NCBI GenBank assembly: GCA_963842795.1 | Contig: CAWJHV010000008.1 | Coordinates: 43,917 to 107,916, forward strand | DNA: 64,000 bases | DNA from: WHSW01 sp963842795 | GTDB taxonomy: Bacteria > Actinomycetota > Thermoleophilia > Solirubrobacterales > 70-9 | Direction: 5' to 3' | Shown: positions 31,059-39,854 of the stretch, piece by piece | Layout of the letters: each line of letters begins with the position of its first letter | Position numbering within the stretch: position 1 is the stretch's first letter | Notes under the pieces: model-generated | What the model saw: only the letters and a program-made list of their open reading frames with translations | The model's database searches: none | Told to the model about the DNA's origin: nothing | Position numbers and translations under genes: made by a program

Positions 31059-31718
31059 CTAGTTCGGGTAGTAGGGGATGTCCTTGGGGCCCTTGTACAG
31101 GGCGTTCTCGAGCGCCTGCTCGACGCTCGCCGGGCCGCGGAAGCCGTAGCTCACCGTGGCCGCCGGCAGCGGGCCGTCCGTGAGCCGCTTCGGGCTGACG
31201 ATGACCAGCGCCGGGGTGCGGTTGACGTCGATCCCGCTGGTGATCCGCGAGTAGTCGGCGGTCTTCCCCGCCTTGGTCACGAACACAGCAGTGTCCCGGC
31301 GCTTCTCGAGCCGCTTGACGATCGCCTCGACCTTGCGGTCGTCGATCCCCCGCTGGCGCACGATCAGCAGGACCACCGCCTTGCCGTCGTCATAGGCCTC
31401 GACCACCGGCTTGGGCAGGCCGGGGCCGGCGACGAAGTCCGAGGGGGCGACGGGCGGCGGCGCGGAGGCTTCGCCATCGCCCGAAGCCGCGTTGGCGCCG
31501 GGTGCGGCCGGTACGGATCCGTCAGCCGAGCCGGCGGGGGCCGCGCTCTGAGCGGACGCGTCGGGCGGCACGGCGGGCGCGGTCTGAACCGCGCCCGGAT
31601 CGGGCTCCGGCTCGGAGCTGCCGCCCATCCGCATCAGCAGCAGGGCGCCGACGCCGATCGCCAGCACGCCGATCAACGCCGCCTGGACGACGGGGTTCTC
31701 GTTGATCGCGCGCCTCAT
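31059..31718 (-). CDS. Membrane-anchored thioredoxin-fold protein without CxxC
   Basis: A 219-residue protein. One helix at about 12-30 (VQAALIGVLAIGVGALLLM) is followed by a Pro/Ala/Ser/Glu-rich linker (about 34-95). A C-terminal domain (about 100-215) has KAVVLLIVRQRGIDDRKVEAIVKRL, TAVFVTKAGKTADYSRI and VNRTPALVIVSPKR. The TP before the strand corresponds to the thioredoxin cis-proline. The redox CxxC is absent, so it is not a conventional oxidoreductase; similar domains act as binding modules. It has an unusually long structured leader. The function is unknown. Confidence 0.7.
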   Translation of the reverse strand: MRRAINENPVVQAALIGVLAIGVGALLLMRMGGSSEPEPDPGAVQTAPAVPPDASAQSAAPAGSADGSVPAAPGANAASGDGEASAPPPVAPSDFVAGPGLPKPVVEAYDDGKAVVLLIVRQRGIDDRKVEAIVKRLEKRRDTAVFVTKAGKTADYSRITSGIDVNRTPALVIVSPKRLTDGPLPAATVSYGFRGPASVEQALENALYKGPKDIPYYPN

Positions 31719-31978
31719 CGCGAAACTCCTCGCGAAAGGAAAAGAGGCCCCAGCCTGGCGGTGTCGCCCTGCCTGCGAACCTGGTTAAACAGGTGGGTGT
31801 CTGCCGGCGCTACGACCAGCGCGCTACCGGACGGTGACTCCCAAGGCAATTGTGTTGGTTCACAACTTGGGCGGCTGTCGCTCAGGCTCGAGCCTGAGGA
31901 AAAGGTAGCAACGCGAGCGACGGCGGAGGCGGTCATCACCACCTAGGTCGGCCGGGAAGCCGAAAGTCTTAAGCGCGG
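31719..31978 (-). other. 260-base non-coding leader with several hairpins; candidate structured RNA
   Basis: This region lies between two minus-strand genes and has lower GC than its surroundings. It contains a perfect 18-base palindrome (CTCAGGCTCGAGCCTGAG, 31881-31898), a hairpin with CCCAAG/CTTGGG plus TTGTG/CACAA arms (31840-31871), a duplicated GCGCTAC block within CCGG arms (31803-31830) and ACCTG/CAGGT (31779-31794). No known riboswitch, tmRNA, SRP RNA or RNase P core motif was recognised. It may be a leader of the thioredoxin-fold gene or a separate small RNA; the strand is uncertain. Confidence 0.4.
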
Positions 31979-32926
31979 TTACCCGCTGCCGGCCCGGCGC
32001 AGCGACGGCCGCAGGCCGGCGATCAGGATCACTGCCCCGATCACGAGCAGGATCAGCGGCCAGCCGAGCACCTTCCCCGCGGGGCTGGAATCGTCGAGAT
32101 CGAGGCCGACCGAGCCGATGAAGACGAGCAGGCCGATGGCGCCGACGTAGGTGGGGCCGCGGGTGATCGACCCGGCGGCGCCGAAGCCGACCAGGGCCAG
32201 CCCGACCACGAGCAGCTCGATGTCCCAGAACAGCCCGCCCGCCGGATCCGGGGATACATCACCGACCGCTACGGGGGCGATGAGGAAGCTCGGGATCAGG
32301 GCGATCAGGGCTCCGGCGCCGATCGCGGCGATGCCCGCGGCGGTCACCAGGTCGCCGCCCGCCCCGTCGACCCGCGCCCGGGTGCCGACCGCGCCGGCGA
32401 GCCCGAGCAGGATCGCGCCGATCGCCAGCAGCAGCCAGCGCAGCGTGTCGGGGTCGTCGGCGACACCCGCGTCGAGGAGCTCGTCCCAGAGCCCGAGCCA
32501 GGCGACGATCAGCGCCAGGCCGCCGAGCAGCGCCCCGATGCGCAGGCGAGCCCCGAAGAGAGCCATGAACGCGACCACGGCCGTGAGCAGGAAGATCCAG
32601 GCGGTGTTCAGGGTCGAGCCGGTGTCGCCGCCGAGCCAGTTCACGAGCTGGAACAGGGCGGCGGGGGTGAGCAGGATCCCGAGCACTAGGAAGATCGACT
32701 GCCAGAGAAACGGGCGGGCGCGTCCGCGGGCGCCGAGGAAGCCGCCCCAGAAGAGGCCCTCGGCGAGCCCCGCGAGGATCAGGAAGACGAGGAAGTCTCC
32801 CCACGGATCGGCGAACGAGGTTCGCCGGATGAGCAGGACGAGGACGCCGATCGCGAACACCAGCCCGCCGAGCGCCCGCAGCCCCCCTCCTTCGTCCGAG
32901 CTCAGCACCGCACGCAATCGCTCCAC
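31979..32926 (-). CDS. Polytopic membrane protein of unknown function
   Basis: A 315-residue protein with a GTG start preceded by a purine-rich GGGGGGAGGGAG. It has about nine to ten hydrophobic helices (for example FAIGVLVLLI, FLVFLILAGLAEGLFWGGFLGA, IFLLTAVVAFMALFGARL, LLLAIGAILLGLAGAVG). DPWGDFLVF and FWGGFLGARGRARPFLWQ suggest a conserved actinobacterial membrane family. No transporter or enzyme motif is visible. It is 69 bases downstream of aspS. Coding is supported by the coherent helix pattern; function is not assigned. Confidence 0.75.
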   Translation of the reverse strand: MERLRAVLSSDEGGGLRALGGLVFAIGVLVLLIRRTSFADPWGDFLVFLILAGLAEGLFWGGFLGARGRARPFLWQSIFLVLGILLTPAALFQLVNWLGGDTGSTLNTAWIFLLTAVVAFMALFGARLRIGALLGGLALIVAWLGLWDELLDAGVADDPDTLRWLLLAIGAILLGLAGAVGTRARVDGAGGDLVTAAGIAAIGAGALIALIPSFLIAPVAVGDVSPDPAGGLFWDIELLVVGLALVGFGAAGSITRGPTYVGAIGLLVFIGSVGLDLDDSSPAGKVLGWPLILLVIGAVILIAGLRPSLRRAGSG

Positions 32927-32995
32927 GAAACCGCTCCCTCCCCCCGTTCTCGACCGCGGCGACCCTAGCCAGCCCGGCGGACGCCTCGGCGCGGC

Positions 32996-34789
32996 TCAGC
33001 CCGGGGGCTTGGCGCGCAGGGCGAGCCCGAGCTCGCGCAGCTGGGCCTCGTCGACGGGCGCCGGCGCTCCGGTGAGCGGGTCGGCGCCCGAGGCCGCCTT
33101 CGGGAACGCGATCACCTCGCGGATCGAATCGGCGCGCACCAGCCGCTGGACGATCCGGTCGAGCCCGTAGGCGATCCCCCCGTGCGGCGGGGCCCCGTAG
33201 CGCAGCGCCTCCAGCAGGAAGCCGAACCGGTCCTGGGCCTCGTCGGGCGAGATCCCGATCGCCTCGAGCACGCGCTGCTGAAGGTCGGAGTCGGAGATCC
33301 GAATCGAGCCGCCCCCGAGCTCCTGGCCGTTCCAGACGACGTCGTAGGCCAGGGCCATCGCATCGCCCGGCTTCTCGGGGTCGAACTCGCCCGCCGGCGC
33401 GGTGAACGGATGATGGAGCGGGTCCCAGCGTTCCTCGGTCTCGTTCCAGCCGAACATCGGCCACTCGGTCACCCAGCAGAACGCGTCGGCCGCCGGGTCG
33501 ATGAGCTCGAACCGCTCGCCGAGATCGAGCCGCAGCTGGGCGAGGACCGAGTTCGCGATCGCCGGCTTGTCGGCGACGACGAGCAGCAGGTCGCCCTCCT
33601 CGGCGCCGAGGCGCTGGTTGAGCGCCGCGAGCTCGGCGTCGGAGAGGAACTTCGCGGTCGGCGAGCGCCAGCCCTCGCCCTCGCGGAACGCCCACACGAG
33701 CCCCTTCGCGCCGAGCTCCTGGGCCCGGGAGATGAACCCGTCGAGCACCGAGCGGGGGACGTCGCGGGCACCGGCGTTCAGGCCCTTGACGATCCCGCCC
33801 GACTCGATCACCCCGCGGAAGACCTTGAACTCGGTGTCGGCGAGCAGGTCGGTGAGCTCCGTCAGCTCGAGCCCGCAGCGCAGGTCGGGCCGGTCGCTGC
33901 CGTAGCGGTCCATCGCCTCGGCGAAGCTGATCCGCCGCAGGGGCAGCTCGAGTCGCGGCCCGCCGACCGCCTCGAAGACCGCGGCGAGCATGCGCTCGTT
34001 GAGGTCGAGCACGTCCTCGACCCCGACGAAGGACATCTCGATGTCGAGCTGGGTGAAGTCGGGCTGGCGGTCGGCGCGCTGATCCTCGTCGCGAAAGCAG
34101 CGCACGATCTGGAAGTAACGCTCGAAGCCGGCGACCATCAGCAGCTGCTTGAACAGCTGCGGCGACTGCGGCAGGGCATAGAAGGCGCCGGGCTCGCGTC
34201 GCGAGGGCACGAGGAAGTCGCGGGCGCCCTCCGGGGTCGAGCGCGAGAGCATCGGGGTCTCGATGTCGAGAAAGCCCTCCCCGGAGAGGAAGTCGCGGAT
34301 CGCGGCGGCAACCGCGTGGCGGGTGGCGATCGCTCGCGCCACCCGTTCGCGACGCAGGTCGAGGTAGCGGTAGCGCAGCCGCATCTCCTCCCCCACCTCG
34401 CCCGAGAAGCCCTCGATCTCGAACGGCGGGGTCTGGGCGTGGGAGAGCAGGGTCGCGTCGCGGACCCGGAGCTCGAACTCGCCCGTCGGCAGGTCGGGGT
34501 TGACGGTCTCGGCGTCGCGGCGGACCACCGGGCCGGCAACCGAGAGCACGTCCTCGGGCCGCAGCCGGTGCGAGAGCTCGAACGCCTCGCCCGACTCGTC
34601 GGGGTGGAAGACGAGCTGGACGATCCCGGTGCGATCGCGCAGATCGATGAACACGAGCCCGCCGTGGTCGCGGCGCCGATGGACCCAGCCGGCGACCCGG
34701 GCGTCGGAGTCGACCCGGTCGCCGAGGACCTGGCCGCACCAGGCGTCGCGGTAGCCGTTGGCACGGAGGGCGGGAAAGGCCTCGGTCAT
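32996..34789 (-). CDS. aspS: Aspartyl-tRNA synthetase (bacterial type)
   Basis: A 597-residue class IIb synthetase; ATG 34789 (MTEAFPALRANGYRDAW) gives the normal N-terminus. The OB-fold anticodon domain (1-125) includes VAGWVHRRRDHGGLVFIDLRDRTG. The catalytic core has motif 2 (FQIVRCFRDEDQRADRQPDF), the bacterial insertion domain, and motif 3 (GIAYGLDRIVQRLV). FTAPAGEFDPEKPGDAMA is also present. Whether it is discriminating or also charges tRNA-Asn cannot be decided here. Confidence 0.96.
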   Translation of the reverse strand: MTEAFPALRANGYRDAWCGQVLGDRVDSDARVAGWVHRRRDHGGLVFIDLRDRTGIVQLVFHPDESGEAFELSHRLRPEDVLSVAGPVVRRDAETVNPDLPTGEFELRVRDATLLSHAQTPPFEIEGFSGEVGEEMRLRYRYLDLRRERVARAIATRHAVAAAIRDFLSGEGFLDIETPMLSRSTPEGARDFLVPSRREPGAFYALPQSPQLFKQLLMVAGFERYFQIVRCFRDEDQRADRQPDFTQLDIEMSFVGVEDVLDLNERMLAAVFEAVGGPRLELPLRRISFAEAMDRYGSDRPDLRCGLELTELTDLLADTEFKVFRGVIESGGIVKGLNAGARDVPRSVLDGFISRAQELGAKGLVWAFREGEGWRSPTAKFLSDAELAALNQRLGAEEGDLLLVVADKPAIANSVLAQLRLDLGERFELIDPAADAFCWVTEWPMFGWNETEERWDPLHHPFTAPAGEFDPEKPGDAMALAYDVVWNGQELGGGSIRISDSDLQQRVLEAIGISPDEAQDRFGFLLEALRYGAPPHGGIAYGLDRIVQRLVRADSIREVIAFPKAASGADPLTGAPAPVDEAQLRELGLALRAKPPG

Positions 34790-34876
34790 CGCGGCGCAGT
34801 CTCGCATCGGCCACCCACGTAGCGTCGCCCGCCTGCGCAACCGCCGAGGCGCGCGGGTCCGCCGCTCGCTCGCGCC

Positions 34877-37800
34877 CTAGACCCCGACTTTGACGCTGTG
34901 CTTGGCGCTCGTCGCGAGCCCGCCGGCGTCGGTGACGTTGACCGACACCTTGACCTTGAGCCGGTCGAGCCCGGCCTCGTCGGCGGCCCTGCGGACGCCC
35001 TTCGGGACCTTGACCGTGAACGTATGGGTCTCCTCGCCCGAGGTGCCCTCGAACTTGGCGATCTTCAGGCCCCTGCGGTTGAGCTTGCGCGCGGTGTTGA
35101 AGCTCAGCTCGAGCTTGCCCTTGAAGTCGCAGGGCGGGGCGCCGCAGCTGACCGTGAGCTTGAGCTTGCCCTTCTTGCCCTTCTTCGGCACCTTCACCGT
35201 CGGGCCGCTCTTGACCGCGACCGAGGCGGTGGCCGTGCCCTCGCCGCCGCGGAAGTCCTGGGCGGCGACCGTGGGGCTGAAGTCGCCGGCGCCGGGATAC
35301 GTGTAGTCGGTCGTCGGGCCGTCGGTGGTGCGGTCGACCGCGCCGTCGCCGTCGAAGTCCCACTCATAGCCGGTGATCAGCGAGTCGGCGTCGGTGAACG
35401 AGGCGGTGAAGGTCACCGGGGCGCCCAGGGAGACCGTGCCTGGCGCCGCCCCGAGGCTGCCCTGCGGGAGCGCGTTCGGGGGCCCGCCGAAGACCTCGAG
35501 CTCGGAGAAGTCGATGAAGTCCGCGCCCGAGTCGCCGGGCCCGTCGCTCTGCGGCGAGAGCAGCACCAGGCGGACCTTGACCACGCCGGTGTTGTTGGCG
35601 GTCAGCGGGACCATGTTGAGGCGCGAGCGGTCGTCGAGCGTGAAGCTGCCCTCGCTGGCGACCTGGAAGTTGGTCCCGTCGGTCGAGGTCAGCACCCGGT
35701 AGTCCTTGGTCGTCGCCGAGGGCCCGTCGCCGCAGGTGTTGCTCGGATCCATGCCCAGCGAGGCGATGTCGACCGGCTGCGGAAGAGTGATCGTCGCCGT
35801 CGGCGGGCCGGCGTGCGGGTTCTCGGGGTCGGAGCTGTCGGGGTTGAAGGGCGACCAGCCCGTGCCGAGGGACTGATCGATCACCTGGTCGTCGCCGCAG
35901 CCGAAGATCGAGCCGCTGTCGTCGCTGCTGGTCACTGTCGCGCCGCCCGAGGCCGCGGCCCAGTCGCGGTGCATGTCGACGTCGTGCGTCTCGGTCTCCC
36001 CGCCGTCGAGCTGGATGCCCTCGAGCGAGATCTGGTCGAAGCCTGCGTCGCCCTTGAACACCAGCTCGCCGTAGTTGCCCACCGGAGCCACGATCGAGTA
36101 GCGCCCGTCGGCGTCGGTCTGGTCGGACAGGTTCGACGGGAAGCTCGGGTCGGTGGTGTGCCCGCCGAAGCCGACCGTGATCCCCTCGAGCGGCAGGCCG
36201 GTGTCGGCGCTGGTGACCGTGCCCTCGACCGTCGCCGTCGGGGCGTCGGGGGCCGGCGGGAGGTTGAAGTCCTCGATCGGGGTGACGTCGCTGGAGTCGG
36301 CGACGCTTGCGTAGAAGCCCATCCCGCGGCCGGCGAACACGCTCCAGATCAGGTCCTGCAGATCGCCGCCTGTGATCCCCTGGTCCGCCACCAGGATCGA
36401 GTTGCGCATGTCGAGGAACGAGGGCTCGGGCGGCGAGATCCGCATCGCCTCGGTCACCAGCGCCTCGGCCAGGTCGGAGCCGTCCTGCTCGCTGCCTGTC
36501 CCCAAGACGAGCTGGGCGCGCAGGTCCCAGAGGGTCTGGACCCAGATCTCGCCGTCGGAGTGGACCTCCGCTCCGGCGAAGACCTTGCCGAAGTCGCCGA
36601 ACGTGTAGCCGCCGATCCCGCTCCCCCCAATTCCGCCGGGGCACTTCAGGGCGACGATGCTCGGCGGGCAGTCGGCGGGGGTGAAGCGCAGCGTGGTGAA
36701 CACGGCGTCGGAGTAGGCGCCGATGTCGACCTCTCCCACCGTGCTCGGATCGTCGAACTCGAGCCCCTCGCGGTAGAGCAGGTCGAGCGCGTACCAGTCG
36801 CTCCACGCCTCGCCCATCGCGCCCGCGTGCGGGCTCGAGACGGCGCCCGAGCCGTCGTCGTTGGTGACCAGGCGATTGCTGAGCCCGTGCGTGTACTCGT
36901 GCCAGACGACCGCCGCGTCGTCGTCGCCGTTGATGTTGCGGAAGTTGAAGAAGCTGCCCGGCGTGAACTCGAACAGGTACATCTGCATCAGCGGCGAGAT
37001 GCCGTCGGGCGGGGTGGTCATGTTGGCGTTGTTGGAGTGGTCGCCGTCGGGCCCGCCGTCGCCGGCGGTGTCGGCGCCGTCGTTCGCGTTCACCTGCACG
37101 GGGTCGTCCTGGTCGCCCGTGCCGTCGCCGCCGAAGGCGTCGGTGTCGTCGGTGAACCCGATCGTCGGGCCAGCGAGATGGTCGTGGAAGCGATTGACGA
37201 GATAGAAGGCCTGGGTCGTGGTCTGCTCGCGGTTGACCTGCCAGGAGTCACGGTCGGTCGGATCCCAGGAGCAGCGGGCCGTGGTCACCGTCGGCTCGAC
37301 CCACCCGGGCGGCGCCGGCGGCGTGAAGCGGCAGGCGTCGTTCTGCCCCGGCGGCTGGGCGAAGGCCGTGAACGGATAGAGGAAGTCGTCGCCCGCGGAG
37401 GGCGGCACCTCCTCCGAGGGCTGGGCGGCGTTGTCGTCGTTGATGTCGGAGAACGCGTGCGCGAACGGGCCGTCGAGCGTGGTGGCGCCGGGCGCGAGCC
37501 AGCCCTCGGCGGCGAAGTCGACCGTGCGCGGCTGGTTGGCCGCGGCCTTCGCCGGGTTCGGGTCGTTCTCGGCGCCCGGGTAGTTGGGGAACACGGTCGC
37601 GTCCGCGAACTTGGTCAGGTTCTGGCGGTAGAGGACCGCACCGGTCGACGCGTCGACCACCGCGTCGTAATAGGCGGTCGACGTCGCCTGGTAGGTCAGA
37701 TGCCAGGCCAGGCGGGCGCCGCCGGCGGCGCCGAATAGCACCAGGCGGGCGAAGTCGCCGCCGGCGAATGTGGTCACGCGGCGGGCGCCCTTCGCCTCCG

Positions 37801-38479
37801 AGGTGGCCTCCACCGCCCGGCCCCCATCGACGTTCCGCCGCAGCGCGCGCATCGCCTTCGCCGCGCCGATCCGCGGGCGGACCGATGCCACGCTCGGGTC
37901 GGCGAGCGGCGAGCCCGAGACCGACAGCACGCGCCCGTCGGGGTCGAGCGAGACGCGGACGCCGTTGTCGAACGCGGGGATGCCGCGATAGCGCTGCTGG
38001 AAGAGGAGGTGGGTGAGGCCGTAGCGGGGAGCGCCGGTGCGACGGGCGAGCTTCAACCCGTCGGCCTCGGCGCCCGAGAGGCCGAGGGCGCTGCGGTGCG
38101 CGCGCACCCAACCGCGGGCGATCGCCACCGGATCGCCGCCGGCCGGGCCGCTGAGGGTCCCGTCGAGGCGCTGGATCAGCCGCGGGGTGCCGGTGACCCT
38201 GTCGACGTCGAGCACGCCCTGGGAGCCGAGCGACGAGCGCAGGCCGGCCTGGGCAGCGCGGGCCTTGGAGCTCCCGGCCGCGGTCGCCTCGGCCCCGACG
38301 CGGGAGTCGAAGTACGGCTTTGCGGCGCTCTGCTCGGAGGTCGGGGCGCGGACGGCCGGGCTCACCGCCGAGGCGGCACCCGGGAGCAGCAGCACAGCCG
38401 AGATCGCCGCCAGTCCGGCGCTCCCTCCGATCGCGATCCTGCCGCGACCGCCCCCACCGCGGTCGAACAACTTCCTCAC
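34877..38479 (-). CDS. Secreted M36 (fungalysin-type) metalloprotease with FTP propeptide and PKD domain
   Basis: About 1200 residues. I prefer GTG 38479, which follows a good sigma-70 promoter and begins a clean signal peptide (RIAIGGSAGLAAISAVLLLPGAASA); the frame is open to 38557. An FTP/PepSY-like inhibitory propeptide (about 75-290) precedes the M36 catalytic domain with the zinc motif WHEYTHGLSNRL and the third ligand in MGEAWSDWYALDLL. Next come a carboxypeptidase-regulatory-like domain (TVEGTVTSADTGLPLEGITV), an F5/8-type discoidin-like segment, a PKD domain (TGYEWDFDGDGAVDRTT) and a C-terminal lysine-rich beta domain. It is an extracellular protein-degrading enzyme, probably processed after export. 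Confidence 0.92.
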   Translation of the reverse strand: MRKLFDRGGGGRGRIAIGGSAGLAAISAVLLLPGAASAVSPAVRAPTSEQSAAKPYFDSRVGAEATAAGSSKARAAQAGLRSSLGSQGVLDVDRVTGTPRLIQRLDGTLSGPAGGDPVAIARGWVRAHRSALGLSGAEADGLKLARRTGAPRYGLTHLLFQQRYRGIPAFDNGVRVSLDPDGRVLSVSGSPLADPSVASVRPRIGAAKAMRALRRNVDGGRAVEATSEAKGARRVTTFAGGDFARLVLFGAAGGARLAWHLTYQATSTAYYDAVVDASTGAVLYRQNLTKFADATVFPNYPGAENDPNPAKAAANQPRTVDFAAEGWLAPGATTLDGPFAHAFSDINDDNAAQPSEEVPPSAGDDFLYPFTAFAQPPGQNDACRFTPPAPPGWVEPTVTTARCSWDPTDRDSWQVNREQTTTQAFYLVNRFHDHLAGPTIGFTDDTDAFGGDGTGDQDDPVQVNANDGADTAGDGGPDGDHSNNANMTTPPDGISPLMQMYLFEFTPGSFFNFRNINGDDDAAVVWHEYTHGLSNRLVTNDDGSGAVSSPHAGAMGEAWSDWYALDLLYREGLEFDDPSTVGEVDIGAYSDAVFTTLRFTPADCPPSIVALKCPGGIGGSGIGGYTFGDFGKVFAGAEVHSDGEIWVQTLWDLRAQLVLGTGSEQDGSDLAEALVTEAMRISPPEPSFLDMRNSILVADQGITGGDLQDLIWSVFAGRGMGFYASVADSSDVTPIEDFNLPPAPDAPTATVEGTVTSADTGLPLEGITVGFGGHTTDPSFPSNLSDQTDADGRYSIVAPVGNYGELVFKGDAGFDQISLEGIQLDGGETETHDVDMHRDWAAASGGATVTSSDDSGSIFGCGDDQVIDQSLGTGWSPFNPDSSDPENPHAGPPTATITLPQPVDIASLGMDPSNTCGDGPSATTKDYRVLTSTDGTNFQVASEGSFTLDDRSRLNMVPLTANNTGVVKVRLVLLSPQSDGPGDSGADFIDFSELEVFGGPPNALPQGSLGAAPGTVSLGAPVTFTASFTDADSLITGYEWDFDGDGAVDRTTDGPTTDYTYPGAGDFSPTVAAQDFRGGEGTATASVAVKSGPTVKVPKKGKKGKLKLTVSCGAPPCDFKGKLELSFNTARKLNRRGLKIAKFEGTSGEETHTFTVKVPKGVRRAADEAGLDRLKVKVSVNVTDAGGLATSAKHSVKVGV

Positions 38480-38489
38480 CTCGGCGGCG

Positions 38490-38518
38490 ATCCTAGTACT
38501 GCCGGGCGCTCGGTGCAA
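38490..38518 (-). promoter_or_regulatory. Sigma-70-type promoter of the M36 protease gene
   Basis: TTGCAC and TAGGAT are separated by exactly 17 bases, and GTG 38479 follows the -10 by 10 bases. The transcript would have a leader of only a few bases. This supports the downstream GTG as the true start. Confidence 0.6.
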
Positions 38519-38564
38519 GCGAATCTTCAGCCGGTCACCGGGGCCGCACGCACGCACCCGATGC

Positions 38565-39800
38565 TCAGACTCGAAGCTCGTCCAGGGCGCGGCCGAGATC
38601 GAGCGGGCGCTGCTCGCCGGTCGCCATGTCGCGCACCTCCACGCCGCCGTCGGCGCCGAAGATCACGGCGCGCCCCGCCCCCACCCGGTCCGCCTGCTTC
38701 ATCTGGCCCTTGATCGAGCGCCCGGCGAGGTCGAGCTCGGCGCGCAGGCCGGCGCCGCGAAGCTCGCGCACGAGCGCGAACGCGCGCGGGCCGTGCTCCG
38801 GCAGCGCAGCGACGAAGACGTCGGCGGCCGGCTCGGGCTCGGGCTCGTCGAGGGCCATGAGGATGCGCTCGATCCCCGCCGCCCAGCCGATGCCGGGCGT
38901 CGGCGGCCCGCCGAGCGCCTCGACCAGCCCGTCGTAGCGGCCGCCGCCGCCGAGGGTCGCCGCCTGGGCATCGAGGCTCCCGGACTCGAACTCGAACACG
39001 GTCCGGGTGTAGTAGTCGAGCCCGCGGACCAGGGTCCCGTCGAGCTCGTAGTCGACGCCGGACTGGTCCAGCAGCCGCCGGAGCTCGGCGAAGTGCTCGG
39101 CGTCGGCGTCGTCCAGGCGGTCGAGCATCCGCGGCGCCTCCGCCATCACCGCCCGGGTGTCGGGGTCCTTGGCGTCGAAGGCCCGCAACGGGTTCTCGTC
39201 GATCCGCCCGCGCACCTCGGCGGGCAGCTCGCCCTCGTGCCCATGCAGGTAGGCGCGCAGCTCGTCGCGATAGGCGGCGCGCGAGGTCGGGGTCCCGAGG
39301 CTCGAGAGTCGCAGGCGAAGCCCCGGGACGCCGAGGCCCCGCAGCAGGTCGTCGAGCAGCAGGATGAGCTCCGCGTCGGCGAGCGGCGAGTCGCTGCCGA
39401 CCGCCTCGGCGCCGAGCTGGTTGAACTGGCGATAGCGCCCCGCCTGCGGGCGCTCGTGGCGGAAGTAGGGGCCCCAGTACCAGAGCTTCACCGGCTGGGG
39501 CAGGCGGTGCATTCCGTGCTCGACGTAGGCGCGCGCGATCGGCGCCGTGCCCTCCGGGCGCAGGGTGAGGCGACGGTCGCCCTGGTCGGTGAAGCTGAAC
39601 ATCTCCTTGTGGACGATGTCGGTGCCCTGCCCGACGCCGCGCTCGAACAGCTCGGTGTCCTCGAAGCACGGTGTCTCGATCCGTCCGTAGCCGGCACGGG
39701 CGAAGAGCTCGAGCGAGGCGACGTGCACGCGGCGGCGGGTCGCCTGGTCGGCGGGCAGGATGTCGAAGGTCCCCCGGGGGACCTGAAAGCGGGCACTCAT
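38565..39800 (-). CDS. hisS: Histidyl-tRNA synthetase
   Basis: A 411-residue class II synthetase of normal length. It starts with FQVPRGTFDILPADQATRR. Motif 1 is present; motif 2 contains LRPEGTAPIARAYVEHG and YRQFNQLGAEAVGSDSPLADAE; the His-specific motif LVRGLDYYTRTVFEF and motif 3 (PGIGWAAGIERILMAL) follow. The C-terminal anticodon-binding domain spans about 320-411. A -10-like TAGGCT (39813-39818) lies 12 bases before the start. It is divergent from the SpoIIE-domain gene. Confidence 0.96.
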   Translation of the reverse strand: MSARFQVPRGTFDILPADQATRRRVHVASLELFARAGYGRIETPCFEDTELFERGVGQGTDIVHKEMFSFTDQGDRRLTLRPEGTAPIARAYVEHGMHRLPQPVKLWYWGPYFRHERPQAGRYRQFNQLGAEAVGSDSPLADAELILLLDDLLRGLGVPGLRLRLSSLGTPTSRAAYRDELRAYLHGHEGELPAEVRGRIDENPLRAFDAKDPDTRAVMAEAPRMLDRLDDADAEHFAELRRLLDQSGVDYELDGTLVRGLDYYTRTVFEFESGSLDAQAATLGGGGRYDGLVEALGGPPTPGIGWAAGIERILMALDEPEPEPAADVFVAALPEHGPRAFALVRELRGAGLRAELDLAGRSIKGQMKQADRVGAGRAVIFGADGGVEVRDMATGEQRPLDLGRALDELRV

Positions 39801-39842
39801 CGGCTGCGCGCGAGCCTAACGAGCGGACCTCCGCAGGGCCGA

Positions 39843-39848
39843 TACGCT
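39843..39848 (+). promoter_or_regulatory. -10 element (TACGCT) for a probable leaderless mRNA
   Basis: TACGCT is followed by six bases and then the GTG start of the SpoIIE-domain gene; no Shine-Dalgarno is visible. Confidence 0.5.
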
Positions 39849-39854
39849 TGCCGG

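Noticed and set aside
31719..31978. tmRNA, SRP RNA, RNase P RNA, 6S RNA, cobalamin, TPP, SAM or ydaO element
   Set aside because: None of the invariant core motifs was found on either strand; kept only as an unclassified structured region.
39801..39854. T-box leader upstream of hisS (and of alaS or aspS)
   Set aside because: The upstream gaps are too short or lack the conserved T-box sequence; a simple -10 lies close to hisS.
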